From Filimonas zeae (GTDB lineage Bacteria > Bacteroidota > Bacteroidia > Chitinophagales > Chitinophagaceae), in assembly GCF_014641615.1 (NCBI RefSeq), contig NZ_BMIB01000007.1:261-64260 (forward strand): 64,000 nt of DNA. The letters are read 5' to 3'. Below are positions 27,509 through 36,796 of this stretch, in pieces; the stretch's first letter is position 1; each line of letters begins with the position of its first letter. The notes beneath the pieces are model-generated. The model was not told where the DNA came from. It did not search any database and saw only the letters and a program-made list of their open reading frames with translations. The position numbers and the translations under genes were made by a program.

Positions 27509-28600
27509 ATGTCATCAAAACACATCCCTGCAATCATGGCTTGCGCTTGCCTGGTGGTTGCATGTGGTAAAAAGAAACAGCCGGAGAAGACCTCTTCTGC
27601 GGCACAGGCTACAGTTGTAGATGTAATAGTTGCCCGTTATTCCAATGTTGTAAACACCGTAGAAGCCAACGGTACGGTAATAGCCAACGAGTTTGTAGAA
27701 CTAAGGCCCGAAGTAAGTGGCCGCCTTACTTACCTGAATGTACCGGAAGGAAAATATATAGAAGCAGGTACGGTAATAGCCCGTGTAAATGATGCCGATT
27801 TACAGGCACAGTTAAACAAAACCAAAGTACAGTTACAGCTGGCGGAGAAAACCGAAGAGCGCCTTCGCACGCTGCTGGATATAAACGGCGTAAACCAGGC
27901 CGATTACGATGCTGCCCTGAATGCCGTTAACGGTTTTAAAGCAGATATTGCCTACACACAGGCCATGATTGATAAAACCGTGGTACGTGCACCGTTCAGC
28001 GGTACTGTAGGTTTAAGGCAGGTAAGCCCCGGTGCTTTTGTAAACAACACCAGCATACTGGCTACTATGCAGCAGCTGAACCAGCTGAAGATAGATTTTA
28101 CGTTACCTGAACAATATGGCAATCTGGTACGTACCGGTGGTACGGTAGAGGTGGAGCTGGATGGCCCGCAGGCTGCCCGCCGCAAAGCCAGCATTATTGC
28201 TATAGAGCCGCAGGCCAACACTGTAACCCGCAATTTAAAAGTGCGCGCAGTAATTGGTGCCGATGGCAAAACCAACCCCGGTGCTTTTGTAAAAGTATAT
28301 GTGGGTGCAGGAGCATCCAACAAAGCCATTCTTATTCCTACCAATGCTATTATACCAGACGATAAGAACAAACAGGTGGTACTGGTAAAAAATGGTAAAG
28401 CCAGCTTTGTATCTGTTCAAACCGGATTAAGACAAAGCTCTAATGTGGCCGTTACCAAAGGCATGCAGGAAGGGGATACCCTTGTAGTAAACGGTGTGCT
28501 GTTTGCCCAGCCGAACGCAGCCGTAAAAGTGCGTCAGGTAAAATCGCTGGAACAACTGGTTGATTCCACCGCCACAGGTACCGGTGGCAGTAAAAACTAA
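27509..28600 (+). CDS. RND efflux periplasmic adaptor (AcrA/MdtA-like)
   Basis: 363 residues with a lipoprotein signal (lipobox VVAC; Cys at about 19, then GKKKQ). Membrane-fusion landmarks: VELRPEVSGRLTYLNVPEGKYIEAG (split here by a loop; first lipoyl half), a coiled-coil hairpin about residues 90-145, APFSGTVGLRQVSPGAFV (second half), and C-terminal strands with AILIPTNAIIPD. It joins the downstream permease and TolC-type channel. The three genes are closely spaced on one strand and form one operon. Confidence 0.93.
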   Translation: MSSKHIPAIMACACLVVACGKKKQPEKTSSAAQATVVDVIVARYSNVVNTVEANGTVIANEFVELRPEVSGRLTYLNVPEGKYIEAGTVIARVNDADLQAQLNKTKVQLQLAEKTEERLRTLLDINGVNQADYDAALNAVNGFKADIAYTQAMIDKTVVRAPFSGTVGLRQVSPGAFVNNTSILATMQQLNQLKIDFTLPEQYGNLVRTGGTVEVELDGPQAARRKASIIAIEPQANTVTRNLKVRAVIGADGKTNPGAFVKVYVGAGASNKAILIPTNAIIPDDKNKQVVLVKNGKASFVSVQTGLRQSSNVAVTKGMQEGDTLVVNGVLFAQPNAAVKVRQVKSLEQLVDSTATGTGGSKN

Positions 28601-28614
28601 ACGGATTATCAGTA

Positions 28615-31600
28615 ATGAACATATCTGAACTTTCTTTAAAAAGGCCCGTGTTTGCAACGGTAATGAACATATTCATTATCCTGCTGGGGGTGGTGGGCTT
28701 TACCTTTCTGGCCGTGCGGGATTATCCGGCTATTGACCCGCCTACTATTAACGTTTCTACTTCTTATACCGGCGCCAACTCCGATATTATCGAAAGCCAG
28801 ATTACCGAGCCGCTGGAAAAGCAGATCAACGGTATTCCCGGTATCAGAACCATTACTTCTTCCAGCCAGCTGGGTAGCAGTAATATTACGGTAGAGTTTA
28901 ACCTGGGTACCGACCTGGAAGCGGCTGCCAGTGATGTGCGCGATAAAGTGGGTCAGGCACAGCGCAGCCTGCCACAGGATATTGATGCGCCGCCCGTTGT
29001 ATCCAAGGCCGATGCCAACAGCGATTTTATTCTGCTGCTGGCTGTGCAAAGCCGCTCTAAAAGTCTGCTGGACCTGAGTGACTATGCCGAAAACGTTTTA
29101 CAGCAACAGTTACAAACCATAGAGGGCGTTAGCTCGGTAAACATATTCGGACAAAAGCGTTACGCCATGCGTATATGGCTGAAGCCGGATAAAATGAATG
29201 CTTACAACGTAGCCTTTACCGATATACGTACCTCGCTGAATGCCGAAAACGTAGACCTGCCACCCGGTAAAATCTACGGCAGCAATACAGAATTAACCAT
29301 ACGTACACTGGGCCGCTTAACTTCCGAACAGCAGTTCAGAGATCTGATTATAAAAGAAGACAGCGCGGGTATTGTACGCCTGAACGATGTGGCTACGGTA
29401 GAGCTGGGGCCTGAGCAAATGGAACAAAGCTGGAAGTACAACGGCGTTAACGCTGTTGGTTTAGCGGTAATTCCACAGCCCGGCGCTAACAACATTGCCA
29501 TTGCCGATGAGTTTTACAAGCGTATAGATGAAATAGAAAAGAGTAACAAAACAGACATCTCTTTTCAGGTACTGATAGATAATACCAAAAACATCCGCAA
29601 CTCACTGGAAGAAGTAGAAGAAACCCTGCTTATTTCCTTTGGGCTGGTAGTACTGGTAATCTTCTTCTTCTTCCGTAGCTGGCTAACCGCTATACGTCCG
29701 CTGATAGATATTCCTATTTCGCTGGTGGCTACTTTCTTTATCATGTACATCTGCGGCTTTACCATTAACGTGTTAACGCTGCTGGGTATAGTACTGGCAA
29801 CCGGTCTGGTGGTGGATGATGGTATTGTGGTAACCGAAAACATTTTCCGTAAACTGGAAGAAGGGCTGGATATACGCAGGGCAGCATTGGAAGGCAGTAA
29901 GGAAATTTTCTTTGCCGTTATATCCACTTCCATTACGCTGGCCATTGTGTTTTTACCCGTAATATTTCTGGAGGGCTTTGTAGGCCGTTTGTTCCGCGAG
30001 TTTGGTGTGGTGCTGGCAGCAGCCGTATTAATATCGGCCTTTGTATCGCTTACCATTACACCGGTACTAAACGTATACCTTACTAAAAAGAATACAGAAC
30101 ACGGCTGGTTTTACCGCAAAACAGAACCCTTTTTTGAAGGTATGGAAAACGGCTACCGCCGTTTACTGGAAGGGTTTATGAAGTTGCGCTGGATTTCGTG
30201 GGTGATTATTATTGCCTGTGGTGCAGCTATCTGGTTAATACTAGGTGGTATGCGTAGCGAGATAGCGCCGCTGGAAGACCGTAGCAGCGTTCGCTTTACC
30301 GTAACAGGCCCGGAAGGAACCAGCTTTAACTACATGCGGGATGTTACCGACCGTATATCGCAATTTCTATACGACTCGGTTCCTGAACGTGACTTTGTAT
30401 TTGCCCGTGTAGGTGGTGGCGGCGGAAACAGCGGTACCAACAGCTCGCAGCCACGTATTGGTTTAACGCCTCCGGCAGAGCGCAACCGCAGTCAGGCTGA
30501 AATTACCAACGACCTGCAACGCAAGCTGCGCCGCTTTAACGATGCGCGCATTTTTGCCACACAAGAGCAAACCATTGCCGTAGGCTCCAGCTCCCGCTCT
30601 GGCCAGCCCGTACAGTTTGTACTGCAAAACCAGGATCTGACAAAGCTGAAAGAGATCATCCCTAAGTTTCTGGAAGAAGCCCGTAAGGATAAAACCTTCA
30701 GCAACGTAGATGTAAACCTGAAATTCAATAAGCCTGAGATACAACTTACCATCGATCGTATGAAGGCGCGCGACCTGGGCTTATCCAGCCAGGATGTAAT
30801 TGCCGCTGCACAGTCTGCCTTTAGCGGTGGCCGTATGGCTTACTTTATCATGAATGGTTTTCAGTACCAGGTAATTGCCCAGGTAGAGCGGAACGATCGT
30901 GATAAACCTAACGATATTGAAAGGCTGTTTGTACGCAGCAGCACCGGTGAGAATATTCCGCTGGACGCGGTGATTAAGCTGGAGGAAAGCAGTAACCCGG
31001 CCACCCTGTATCACTTTAACCGTTACAAATCCGCCACTATCTCTGCTTCCCTGGCAGAAGGAGAAACCATTGGTGACGGTGTAAAAGCCATGCAGGCCAT
31101 AGCAGACAAATTGCTGGACCCCAGTTATCAAACGGCCTTATCCGGCGCTTCGCGCGACTATGCAGAAAGCTCTTCCAACATTATGTTTGCCTTTGGTCTG
31201 GCGTTGATATTTATCTACCTGGTATTGGCAGCACAGTTCGAAAGCTTTCTCGATCCGTTCACCATTATGCTTACCGTGCCGCTGGCGTTGGCAGGTGCTT
31301 TAATCAGTCTGGCTATATTCGGGCAAACACTCAACATCTTCTCCGAAATTGGTATGATCATGTTGATTGGGCTGGTAACCAAAAACGGGATATTGATTGT
31401 GGAGTTTGCCAACCAGAAGCGGGAGTTAGGATTACCGCGCATGCAGGCGGTAGTAGAAGCAGCGCAGCAGCGTCTGCGGCCTATTCTTATGACCAGTCTG
31501 GCTACCTCGCTGGGTGCATTGCCCATTGCGTTAAGTTTGGGTGCGGCCTCTACCAGCCGTATTCCGCTGGGTATTGTAATTGTAGGCGGTATCGTGTTCT

Positions 31601-31689
31601 CGTTAATATTAACGCTGTTTGTAATTCCGGCGGTGTATACGTACATCTCCGGCAAACACAAACCGCATGTTACCAGAATAAGTGAATAA
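28615..31689 (+). CDS. HAE1-type RND multidrug efflux permease
   Basis: 1024 residues, full length for AcrB/MexB/MdtBC-type pumps. It begins with the cytoplasmic amphipathic start (MNISELSLKRPVFATVMN) and TM1. The proton-relay pair is seen in TM4 (ATGLVVDDGIVVTENIF), along with the HAE signature after it (GSKEIFFAVISTSITLAIVFLPV) and the C-terminal half repeat (IGLVTKNGILIVEFAN). It exports hydrophobic or amphiphilic compounds in exchange for protons. It starts 14 nt after the adaptor gene. Confidence 0.96.
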   Translation: MNISELSLKRPVFATVMNIFIILLGVVGFTFLAVRDYPAIDPPTINVSTSYTGANSDIIESQITEPLEKQINGIPGIRTITSSSQLGSSNITVEFNLGTDLEAAASDVRDKVGQAQRSLPQDIDAPPVVSKADANSDFILLLAVQSRSKSLLDLSDYAENVLQQQLQTIEGVSSVNIFGQKRYAMRIWLKPDKMNAYNVAFTDIRTSLNAENVDLPPGKIYGSNTELTIRTLGRLTSEQQFRDLIIKEDSAGIVRLNDVATVELGPEQMEQSWKYNGVNAVGLAVIPQPGANNIAIADEFYKRIDEIEKSNKTDISFQVLIDNTKNIRNSLEEVEETLLISFGLVVLVIFFFFRSWLTAIRPLIDIPISLVATFFIMYICGFTINVLTLLGIVLATGLVVDDGIVVTENIFRKLEEGLDIRRAALEGSKEIFFAVISTSITLAIVFLPVIFLEGFVGRLFREFGVVLAAAVLISAFVSLTITPVLNVYLTKKNTEHGWFYRKTEPFFEGMENGYRRLLEGFMKLRWISWVIIIACGAAIWLILGGMRSEIAPLEDRSSVRFTVTGPEGTSFNYMRDVTDRISQFLYDSVPERDFVFARVGGGGGNSGTNSSQPRIGLTPPAERNRSQAEITNDLQRKLRRFNDARIFATQEQTIAVGSSSRSGQPVQFVLQNQDLTKLKEIIPKFLEEARKDKTFSNVDVNLKFNKPEIQLTIDRMKARDLGLSSQDVIAAAQSAFSGGRMAYFIMNGFQYQVIAQVERNDRDKPNDIERLFVRSSTGENIPLDAVIKLEESSNPATLYHFNRYKSATISASLAEGETIGDGVKAMQAIADKLLDPSYQTALSGASRDYAESSSNIMFAFGLALIFIYLVLAAQFESFLDPFTIMLTVPLALAGALISLAIFGQTLNIFSEIGMIMLIGLVTKNGILIVEFANQKRELGLPRMQAVVEAAQQRLRPILMTSLATSLGALPIALSLGAASTSRIPLGIVIVGGIVFSLILTLFVIPAVYTYISGKHKPHVTRISE

Positions 31690-31749
31690 CCTCCGGCGGG
31701 GTAACAGCCGGATACAACAGTAATCTGTTTAGAAACCAAATACGAAAGG

Positions 31750-33042
31750 ATGAAAAAACTGGTGATATTGGGTATGCTGGCGCCGCTGTTTACAGCGGCG
31801 CAGCAACCGCTTACGCTGCCCGATGCCATTGATATAGCATTAAAGAACAGCCTGGATATTCAGGTGGCCAAAAACAATGTACAGCGCAACGAAGTGCTGA
31901 ACAGCTACGGTGTGGCCGGTGGCCTGCCTACGGTAAACGCAAATGCGAATGATGTGGAGCAGATCACTACCATTAACCAGGAGTTTGCCAACACCGCCCG
32001 TAATACCAAACGCAGCAACGTAGCTACCAACAACCTCAGCGCCAACGTAACCGGTAGTATTATACTGTTTAACGGCTACCGTGTAGTGGCTACCAAAAAC
32101 CGGCTGGAAGAACTGGAAGCACAAAGCAGACAGTTACTGAACGCCCAGGTACAGAATATACTGGCAGCGGTTATGACGGCTTATTTTGATGTGGTGCGCC
32201 AGCAGGGTTATGTAAAAACCATTGACCAGTCTATACAGGTAGCACAGCAAAAGCTGGACATTATTAAAACCCAGCAAACAGTGGGCCTGGCCAATAATGC
32301 CGATCTGTTTCAGGCACAGCTGGATGTTACGGCACTTATACAAACACAGGCCCAGCAGCAGCTGGTAATAGCCCAGGCTAAAACAGAATTGTTACGCCTG
32401 CTTACCTTAAAGTCAGACTCGCTGATTACCATACAGGATACCATTACCGTAGATAAGGGTATCCTGCTGGCCAATATTGAACAGCGCCTGGCTTCTAACC
32501 CCGATATTGTTGCTGCTGCGCAGCAGGTAGCTATTAATGGGTATATTGTAAAAGAAACTGCCTCACAGCGTTATCCTTCTTTACGTGCCAACGGCGGTTA
32601 CAACTTTGTATACAACAAAAGCGCAGCGGGCGATACCCGTTTAAATAACAGCTATGGCCCTACACTGGGTGTAAGCCTGGCAATACCTATTTACAACGGC
32701 CTTGCTTTTAAACGCCAGCAGCGGGCCGCAGAAATTGACGTAAAAACAGCCGAACTGCAAAGGCAAACCCTGGTGCGCGACTATTCCGCCAACATGGTAA
32801 AGAACTACCAGAGTTACACCAGCACCCTGCAACAGCTGGAGCGTGAACAAACCAACTACGGAATAGCACAGCAACTGTTAGATCTGGTGTTAAAACGCTT
32901 TCAGTTAAAACAGGCCACCATAGTGGAGGTACGCCAGGCACAACAGAGTTTTGAAGAAGCCGGCTACCGCCTGGTAAACCTGAACTTTGCCGCCAAAGCC
33001 GCTGAAATAGAACTGAAGCGACTGGGCAGCCTGCTACAATAA
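31750..33042 (+). CDS. TolC family outer-membrane channel protein
   Basis: 430 residues with a signal peptide (MKKLVILGMLAPLFTAAQ). Two OEP repeats are visible: LPDAIDIALKNSLDIQVAKNN with GGLPTVNANAND in the first, and NPDIVAAAQQVAINGYIV with SQRYPSLRANGGYN in the second. It forms the trimeric outer-membrane exit duct of the RND pump encoded immediately upstream (61 nt). Confidence 0.95.
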   Translation: MKKLVILGMLAPLFTAAQQPLTLPDAIDIALKNSLDIQVAKNNVQRNEVLNSYGVAGGLPTVNANANDVEQITTINQEFANTARNTKRSNVATNNLSANVTGSIILFNGYRVVATKNRLEELEAQSRQLLNAQVQNILAAVMTAYFDVVRQQGYVKTIDQSIQVAQQKLDIIKTQQTVGLANNADLFQAQLDVTALIQTQAQQQLVIAQAKTELLRLLTLKSDSLITIQDTITVDKGILLANIEQRLASNPDIVAAAQQVAINGYIVKETASQRYPSLRANGGYNFVYNKSAAGDTRLNNSYGPTLGVSLAIPIYNGLAFKRQQRAAEIDVKTAELQRQTLVRDYSANMVKNYQSYTSTLQQLEREQTNYGIAQQLLDLVLKRFQLKQATIVEVRQAQQSFEEAGYRLVNLNFAAKAAEIELKRLGSLLQ

Positions 33043-33115
33043 CCACCCTTATTATTTTGCCGTTAACGGGCACTACCGGTATTTACTTTTTCCTGTTTAT
33101 TAGTTATATTTAAAT

Positions 33116-33586
33116 ATGAAAGAGTTACTGGTAGCGCAATATGATATGGTAACTGATTCGAGAGATGCCTTGCTGGAGTATTGCGACCAGCTGACCGCAG
33201 GCGATTTCATCATAGCTAACTCCTCCTTTGGCAGAGGCAGCATCCGCAACCTGCTGGTGCATATCGGTACCACTTATCAGTACTGGATTGGGCAGCATGG
33301 TTTAAGCAGAACTATGAGCTTCCCTGCTTACGGGCAAATCACTTCTGTAAAACAATGCCGCCAGTTTTTTGATAGTATTGATATACTCATCAGCGAGTTT
33401 CTGGAGCAGTTCAACAATGCCTATTTCCACACGTTGTCTTTCTCCATCAACAACAATGGGGTAACCGCTACGCCATTAAAACTGTTTACCCATGTTATTA
33501 CCCACGAATTTCACCATAAGGGTCAGATTCTCTCTTTAAGCCGTCACCTGGGTTATGTGCCTATCGATACAGATATTGTCAGGTAG
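33116..33586 (+). CDS. DinB family protein
   Basis: 156 residues of the DinB/YfiT four-helix-bundle superfamily. Candidate metal-binding histidines occur at the expected places: LLVHIGTTYQYW (about residue 48) and HVITHEFHHKGQIL (about 128-134). Members include thiol-dependent transferases (bacillithiol, mycothiol) and many proteins of unknown activity. TATATTTA 3 nt before the ATG may be the promoter -7 element. It stands alone between the RND operon and the sugar dehydrogenase gene. Confidence 0.88.
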   Translation: MKELLVAQYDMVTDSRDALLEYCDQLTAGDFIIANSSFGRGSIRNLLVHIGTTYQYWIGQHGLSRTMSFPAYGQITSVKQCRQFFDSIDILISEFLEQFNNAYFHTLSFSINNNGVTATPLKLFTHVITHEFHHKGQILSLSRHLGYVPIDTDIVR

Positions 33587-33666
33587 TCGCCTGTTTTTCA
33601 GCTACTTATATATTTACTGCCTGTAACAGGCAGGGTATTTGCGTTGTGTTACAGCAAAAAGCGCAT

Positions 33667-34782
33667 ATGAAAACTCCCGCTATCGCCGCGTTCTTCCTTG
33701 CAACCGGCCTTTTGCTTTCCGCCTGCCGGAAAGATGATGACAATGATCCCGCAACACCTCCCGATGAAGACTGGCCTTCTGACTCCATCCGCGTACTACG
33801 TAGTAATCTGAACTTTCCCTGGGAAATACTCTGGGGTAAAGACGATCATATCTGGATGACGGAGCGGGCCGGTAAAGTAAGCAAGATTAACCCCGAAACC
33901 GGAGCCACTGTTTTTTCACACACTATCACCGATGTGGTATCGAATGGAGAAGGTGGCCTGCTGGGCATGGTACAACATCCCGATTTTTCCAGTAATGGTT
34001 ATTTGTACGTAGTATATAACTACAACAGCCCTTCCGGCTATCGCGAAAAGGTGGTGCGGTTTACAGCACAGAACAACACCCTCACCGCTCCGTTTACGCT
34101 TATTGATTCCATTCCCGCCGCAGGTATTCACAACGGTTCGCGTCTGCTGATTGCCGGTGATAAACTGTTTATCACCACCGGCGATGCCAATGCCAGCGCA
34201 CGCTCACAAAACACCAGCGTGGTAAATGGTAAAGTACTGCGGTTAAACCTGGACGGTACCGTACCTGCTGATAACCCCATAGCAGGTAACCCGTATTGGA
34301 GCCTCGGCCACCGCAATGCACAAGGCCTGGTAATGGTAAACAATAAACTATACGCCTCCGAACATGGCGCAGGTGTGGAAGACGAACTGAATATTATTGA
34401 GAAGGGCAGAAACTATGGCTGGCCGCGGGTAGAAGGCCCCTGTAACGGCTCTGAAACCAGCTTTTGCAGCGAGAACAATGTAAAAGGCCCCATATGGTCT
34501 ACCGGGAATGTTACCCTGGCCACCTGCGGACTAGATTACTATAACAACGACCGTATACCTGCCTGGAAAAACTCGCTGTTATTAACCACGTTAAAAGATG
34601 CCACGCTGTACCGGTTTGCGCTTTCTGCTGATGGCAATTCCGTTAGCGCTCCACAAAAGTATTTTGATGGCACCTGGGGCAGACTACGTGATATCTGTGT
34701 TTCGCCAGCCGGCCGTGTGTACCTGTGTACCAGCAATGGCAATAACGGCGACAAACTGGTAGAAATATCCCGCCTGGACTAA
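33667..34782 (+). CDS. PQQ-type sugar dehydrogenase family lipoprotein (glucose/sorbosone dehydrogenase)
   Basis: ATG at 33667 gives 371 residues with a lipoprotein signal (lipobox LSAC, then RKDDDND). The six-bladed propeller of soluble glucose dehydrogenase-like proteins is clear: LNFPWEILWGKDDHIWMTER, GEGGLLGMVQHPDF, GIHNGSRLLIAGDKLFITTG, GHRNAQGLVM, ASEHGAGVEDELNII and NYGWP. The conserved His of the PQQ-site block (HPDF context) is present. The substrate is not known; many members of this family are uncharacterised aldose sugar dehydrogenases. Confidence 0.92.
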   Translation: MKTPAIAAFFLATGLLLSACRKDDDNDPATPPDEDWPSDSIRVLRSNLNFPWEILWGKDDHIWMTERAGKVSKINPETGATVFSHTITDVVSNGEGGLLGMVQHPDFSSNGYLYVVYNYNSPSGYREKVVRFTAQNNTLTAPFTLIDSIPAAGIHNGSRLLIAGDKLFITTGDANASARSQNTSVVNGKVLRLNLDGTVPADNPIAGNPYWSLGHRNAQGLVMVNNKLYASEHGAGVEDELNIIEKGRNYGWPRVEGPCNGSETSFCSENNVKGPIWSTGNVTLATCGLDYYNNDRIPAWKNSLLLTTLKDATLYRFALSADGNSVSAPQKYFDGTWGRLRDICVSPAGRVYLCTSNGNNGDKLVEISRLD

Positions 34783-34827
34783 GGCCGTGGCATAATCTTT
34801 TATTGTTTCTGATATAAAACCAAACCT

Positions 34828-35109
34828 ATGAACGAGAAGCTAAATATAAACGGAAGAGATGTGTGGGTGATTGTAGAATCCCGCAAAGCGGGCGGCGAAT
34901 CCTCACACAGCATACCAACAGAATATTTTATAGCGTTTTACAGCTTACACGAGCCAGGCGTTTACAACAGTGTACATGAACCAGGAAAAGCGCCCGGCAT
35001 CATGTTTACAGATGAAAGCAACGAAGCTTTGCTATTCTTATCTCCCGTTGCGGCGGTGGAATACGCAGTGGAAACTTTACCTAAACTGCTTGATCGCGTA
35101 CCGGCATAA
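34828..35109 (+). CDS. Hypothetical protein, 93 residues
   Basis: A small soluble protein without signal or membrane segments, starting MNEKLNINGRDVWVIVESRK. It ends with a helix (VAAVEYAVETLPKLLD). No family recognised. It follows the sugar dehydrogenase by 45 nt on the same strand. Codon use is like that of the core genes upstream, so it is the last core gene before the accessory patch. Confidence 0.7.
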   Translation: MNEKLNINGRDVWVIVESRKAGGESSHSIPTEYFIAFYSLHEPGVYNSVHEPGKAPGIMFTDESNEALLFLSPVAAVEYAVETLPKLLDRVPA

Positions 35110-35204
35110 GTAGTAACGTTATCAGTAAGGGGCAGCTCGATGTACATGTGTTATGTTACGGAGGGTTGCCCCCTAGTTTTTTACCTCGTTCCTACCTTAT
35201 CAGA

Positions 35205-35264
35205 TTTATATGCTTTTGCATATAAAATGCGGCTGATAGAGGAGGATTATATGCAAATGCATAT
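35205..35264. promoter_or_regulatory. Two AT-rich palindromes 41 bp apart
   Basis: The first is a perfect 9-bp inverted repeat, TTTATATGC and GCATATAAA around TTTT (35205-35226). The second shares the core ATATGC/GCATAT around AAAT (35249-35264). Centre-to-centre spacing is 41 bp, close to four helical turns. They lie between converging gene ends, have no T-run and are not GC-rich, so they look more like protein-binding sites than terminators. Confidence 0.45.
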
Positions 35265-35291
35265 CATAGCTTTCCCTGAATAAAGCAGATA

Positions 35292-35840
35292 CTATAACGT
35301 AAGGCTGTACAAATTTGTATAAGAGTTTTTAAACATATTCTCTATGTCAGACTGATTACTTTCCGAGTTTCTGTTATGAAGCAAATAACTGCTGATAATG
35401 TCGTAAGCAATATGATTAAATGTTCGAAACCCGAATTTAATCGGAATCATGTATTTGTACATACGAAAGCGTTGGGTATCAGGTGCATCTTCAATGGTAT
35501 TGTTTGAACTATCAATAGAGCGGGATGCTGCAAAACTAAAAGAGGCTCTGGGATAATCTCCTAAAAGGAGAGGAATAACTTTAGCACAGCTCATTATAAT
35601 ATTTCCCAGATCGCCGCGGTTTACAATTTTTGAGTATTTGTATTCGCTCTTGCGGTCTTTTTTGCAATAAAACTTTATAGCAAAAACGTCATGTTTATGA
35701 TATTCTGCTCGAACTATATAGTGATACGTGGTTATCGGAGAATAGAACTTATAGATGTAAGTAGAAATGTGATCGGAACTATCTCTACACCAATCACGTT
35801 GTATAAATTTTAGAGGATAGCCTGGATAATCGAATGTCAA
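35292..35840 (-). CDS. Hypothetical protein of an accessory two-gene operon
   Basis: 182 residues, AT-rich in codon use and rich in Tyr, Ser and Asn, unlike the core genes around it. The TTG start overlaps the upstream stop (TTGA), which indicates translational coupling. The middle has FSFAASRSIDSSNNTIEDAPDTQRFRMYKYM. No signal peptide, no clear membrane helix and no family recognised. Together with the 61-residue gene it forms an isolated cassette beside the repeat region, suggesting acquisition with a mobile element. Confidence 0.65.
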   Translation of the reverse strand: MTFDYPGYPLKFIQRDWCRDSSDHISTYIYKFYSPITTYHYIVRAEYHKHDVFAIKFYCKKDRKSEYKYSKIVNRGDLGNIIMSCAKVIPLLLGDYPRASFSFAASRSIDSSNNTIEDAPDTQRFRMYKYMIPIKFGFRTFNHIAYDIISSYLLHNRNSESNQSDIENMFKNSYTNLYSLTL

Positions 35841-36022
35841 GGAACAAGTAAATTATTGGAATTACCAGAGCCTTGTTGCCTGTTCCTGATTTCGTGTTCT
35901 GAAACAAATCTTCCGTATACTGCGTCACGGGAAACACGTATGGTAATGCCTTCCTTCAGAGGTTTCCAATGAAGTCGCTCTCCTTTAGAAAGTTTGTCTT
36001 TATGTGTATTTGCTTTTTTCAT
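35837..36022 (-). CDS. Small basic hypothetical protein, first gene of the cassette
   Basis: 61 residues, strongly basic at the N-terminus (MKKANTHKDKLSKGERLHWK) with the conserved-looking segment EGITIRVSRDAVYGRFVSEHE. No family recognised. Its stop overlaps the start of the 182-residue gene by 4 nt. Size, charge and coupling resemble a toxin-antitoxin or modifier pair, but nothing in either sequence proves this. Confidence 0.55.
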   Translation of the reverse strand: MKKANTHKDKLSKGERLHWKPLKEGITIRVSRDAVYGRFVSEHEIRNRQQGSGNSNNLLVP

Positions 36023-36032
36023 TCGTCTTACT

Positions 36033-36040
36033 CAAATTTA
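36033..36040 (-). promoter_or_regulatory. -7 element of the 61/182-residue cassette
   Basis: TAAATTTG (36040-36033 on the minus strand) is a perfect TAnnTTTG match 10 nt before the ATG at 36022; the -33 element is poor. Confidence 0.45.
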
Positions 36041-36268
36041 AACAATTTTCCGGACTTGGAAAACAGGTGTAAAGAGTGGTCTTAACATTTATGGCGTCCC
36101 TTTCTCCATCGCTCGTCCTTCGCTTCTGGTTCGCTTATCCTTCGCTCTGCTTTTCCGCCATACGACATTCAGGGTGTTTCCTGTCAAAAGCCTCACGCTG
36201 AAACCCTTTGCTAATACGATTTTTATACCGCAAACCCGGCACAGGTAAGGGTTTTGGCCGGTGGTCTG

Positions 36269-36301
36269 TCGTTTAGCATACGATTTCTGTCGTTTGGTTT
36301 T
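36269..36301 (+). repeat. Iteron pair A (TCGTTT, 21-bp period)
   Basis: TCGTTTAGCATAC at 36269 and TCGTTTGG at 36290 start exactly 21 bp apart. They lie just upstream of direct-repeat copy A and share their core with the three iterons at 36600-36653. Confidence 0.55.
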
Positions 36302-36302
36302 T

Positions 36303-36412
36303 TTTCACACCCATAAAAAATACAAAATGGTGGTTGCAAAGGCGGCCACTCAAAGCATGATCCGCCGGTTATAAGAATAACCGGAACGGCATGGCCAGTT
36401 CTTTGACATATT
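36303..36412 (+). repeat. Direct repeat, copy A (~110 bp)
   Basis: Hand alignment with 36797-36907 needs one gap and shows about 15 differences. Shared core: TTTCACACCC, TGGTGGTT, GCAAAGGC, CATGATCCGCCGGTTA, an 8-bp hairpin CCGGTTAT/ATAACCGG and the end TTCTTTGACATATT. The surrounding stretch 36041-36599 holds no convincing gene; on the minus strand 36070-36120 it has GCGAAGGA-type short repeats. Confidence 0.8.
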
Positions 36413-36599
36413 GACAGATAGCCGTTTCTTCGGTGTGCCTTCGCCACGGGTTCGCTTCCCCGTCGCTTTAGTTAAAATTTGAAAATCGGCCGGGAATGAC
36501 AATCTGTCCGCATTGTTCAAAATAGCTTCTGAAATCCTTGCTGCTGGCTGTGTCAGACGTAGAATGCAGTCGTTATATGGGTTTGAGGCATGTGCTATG

Positions 36600-36653
36600 T
36601 CGTTTGCATACACGAAACGGTCGTTTGCATACTCCAGACTGTCGTTTGCCTAC
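36600..36653 (+). repeat. Iteron array B (three TCGTTTGC units, 21-bp period)
   Basis: TCGTTTGCATAC at 36600, again at 36621, and TCGTTTGCCTAC at 36642: two exact copies and one with a single change, each starting 21 bp (two helical turns) after the previous one. This is the layout of a replication- or transfer-protein binding array. Confidence 0.8.
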
Positions 36654-36796
36654 ATCGTAACGCAAATGGCCTGTTTGCCATCGTATCATTGTGTTGTCAG
36701 CCGCTGAAACCGGGGCCACGCTGAAAGTGCTGTTTGAAGAGAGGCGTCCTCAAACAGGCTTTACCCGGTTATAGCGATGACAGGTACAAACACCAT

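Noticed and set aside
35250..35258. ATGCAAAT octamer
   Set aside because: This matches a eukaryotic POU-factor site, but that has no meaning in a bacterium; it is part of the palindrome.
36350..36613. 87-codon minus-strand ORF as a conjugation protein
   Set aside because: It spans repeat A; only its end (GEGTPKKRLSVNMSKNWPCR) looks conserved, which the repeated DNA element explains equally well. Not annotated as a gene.
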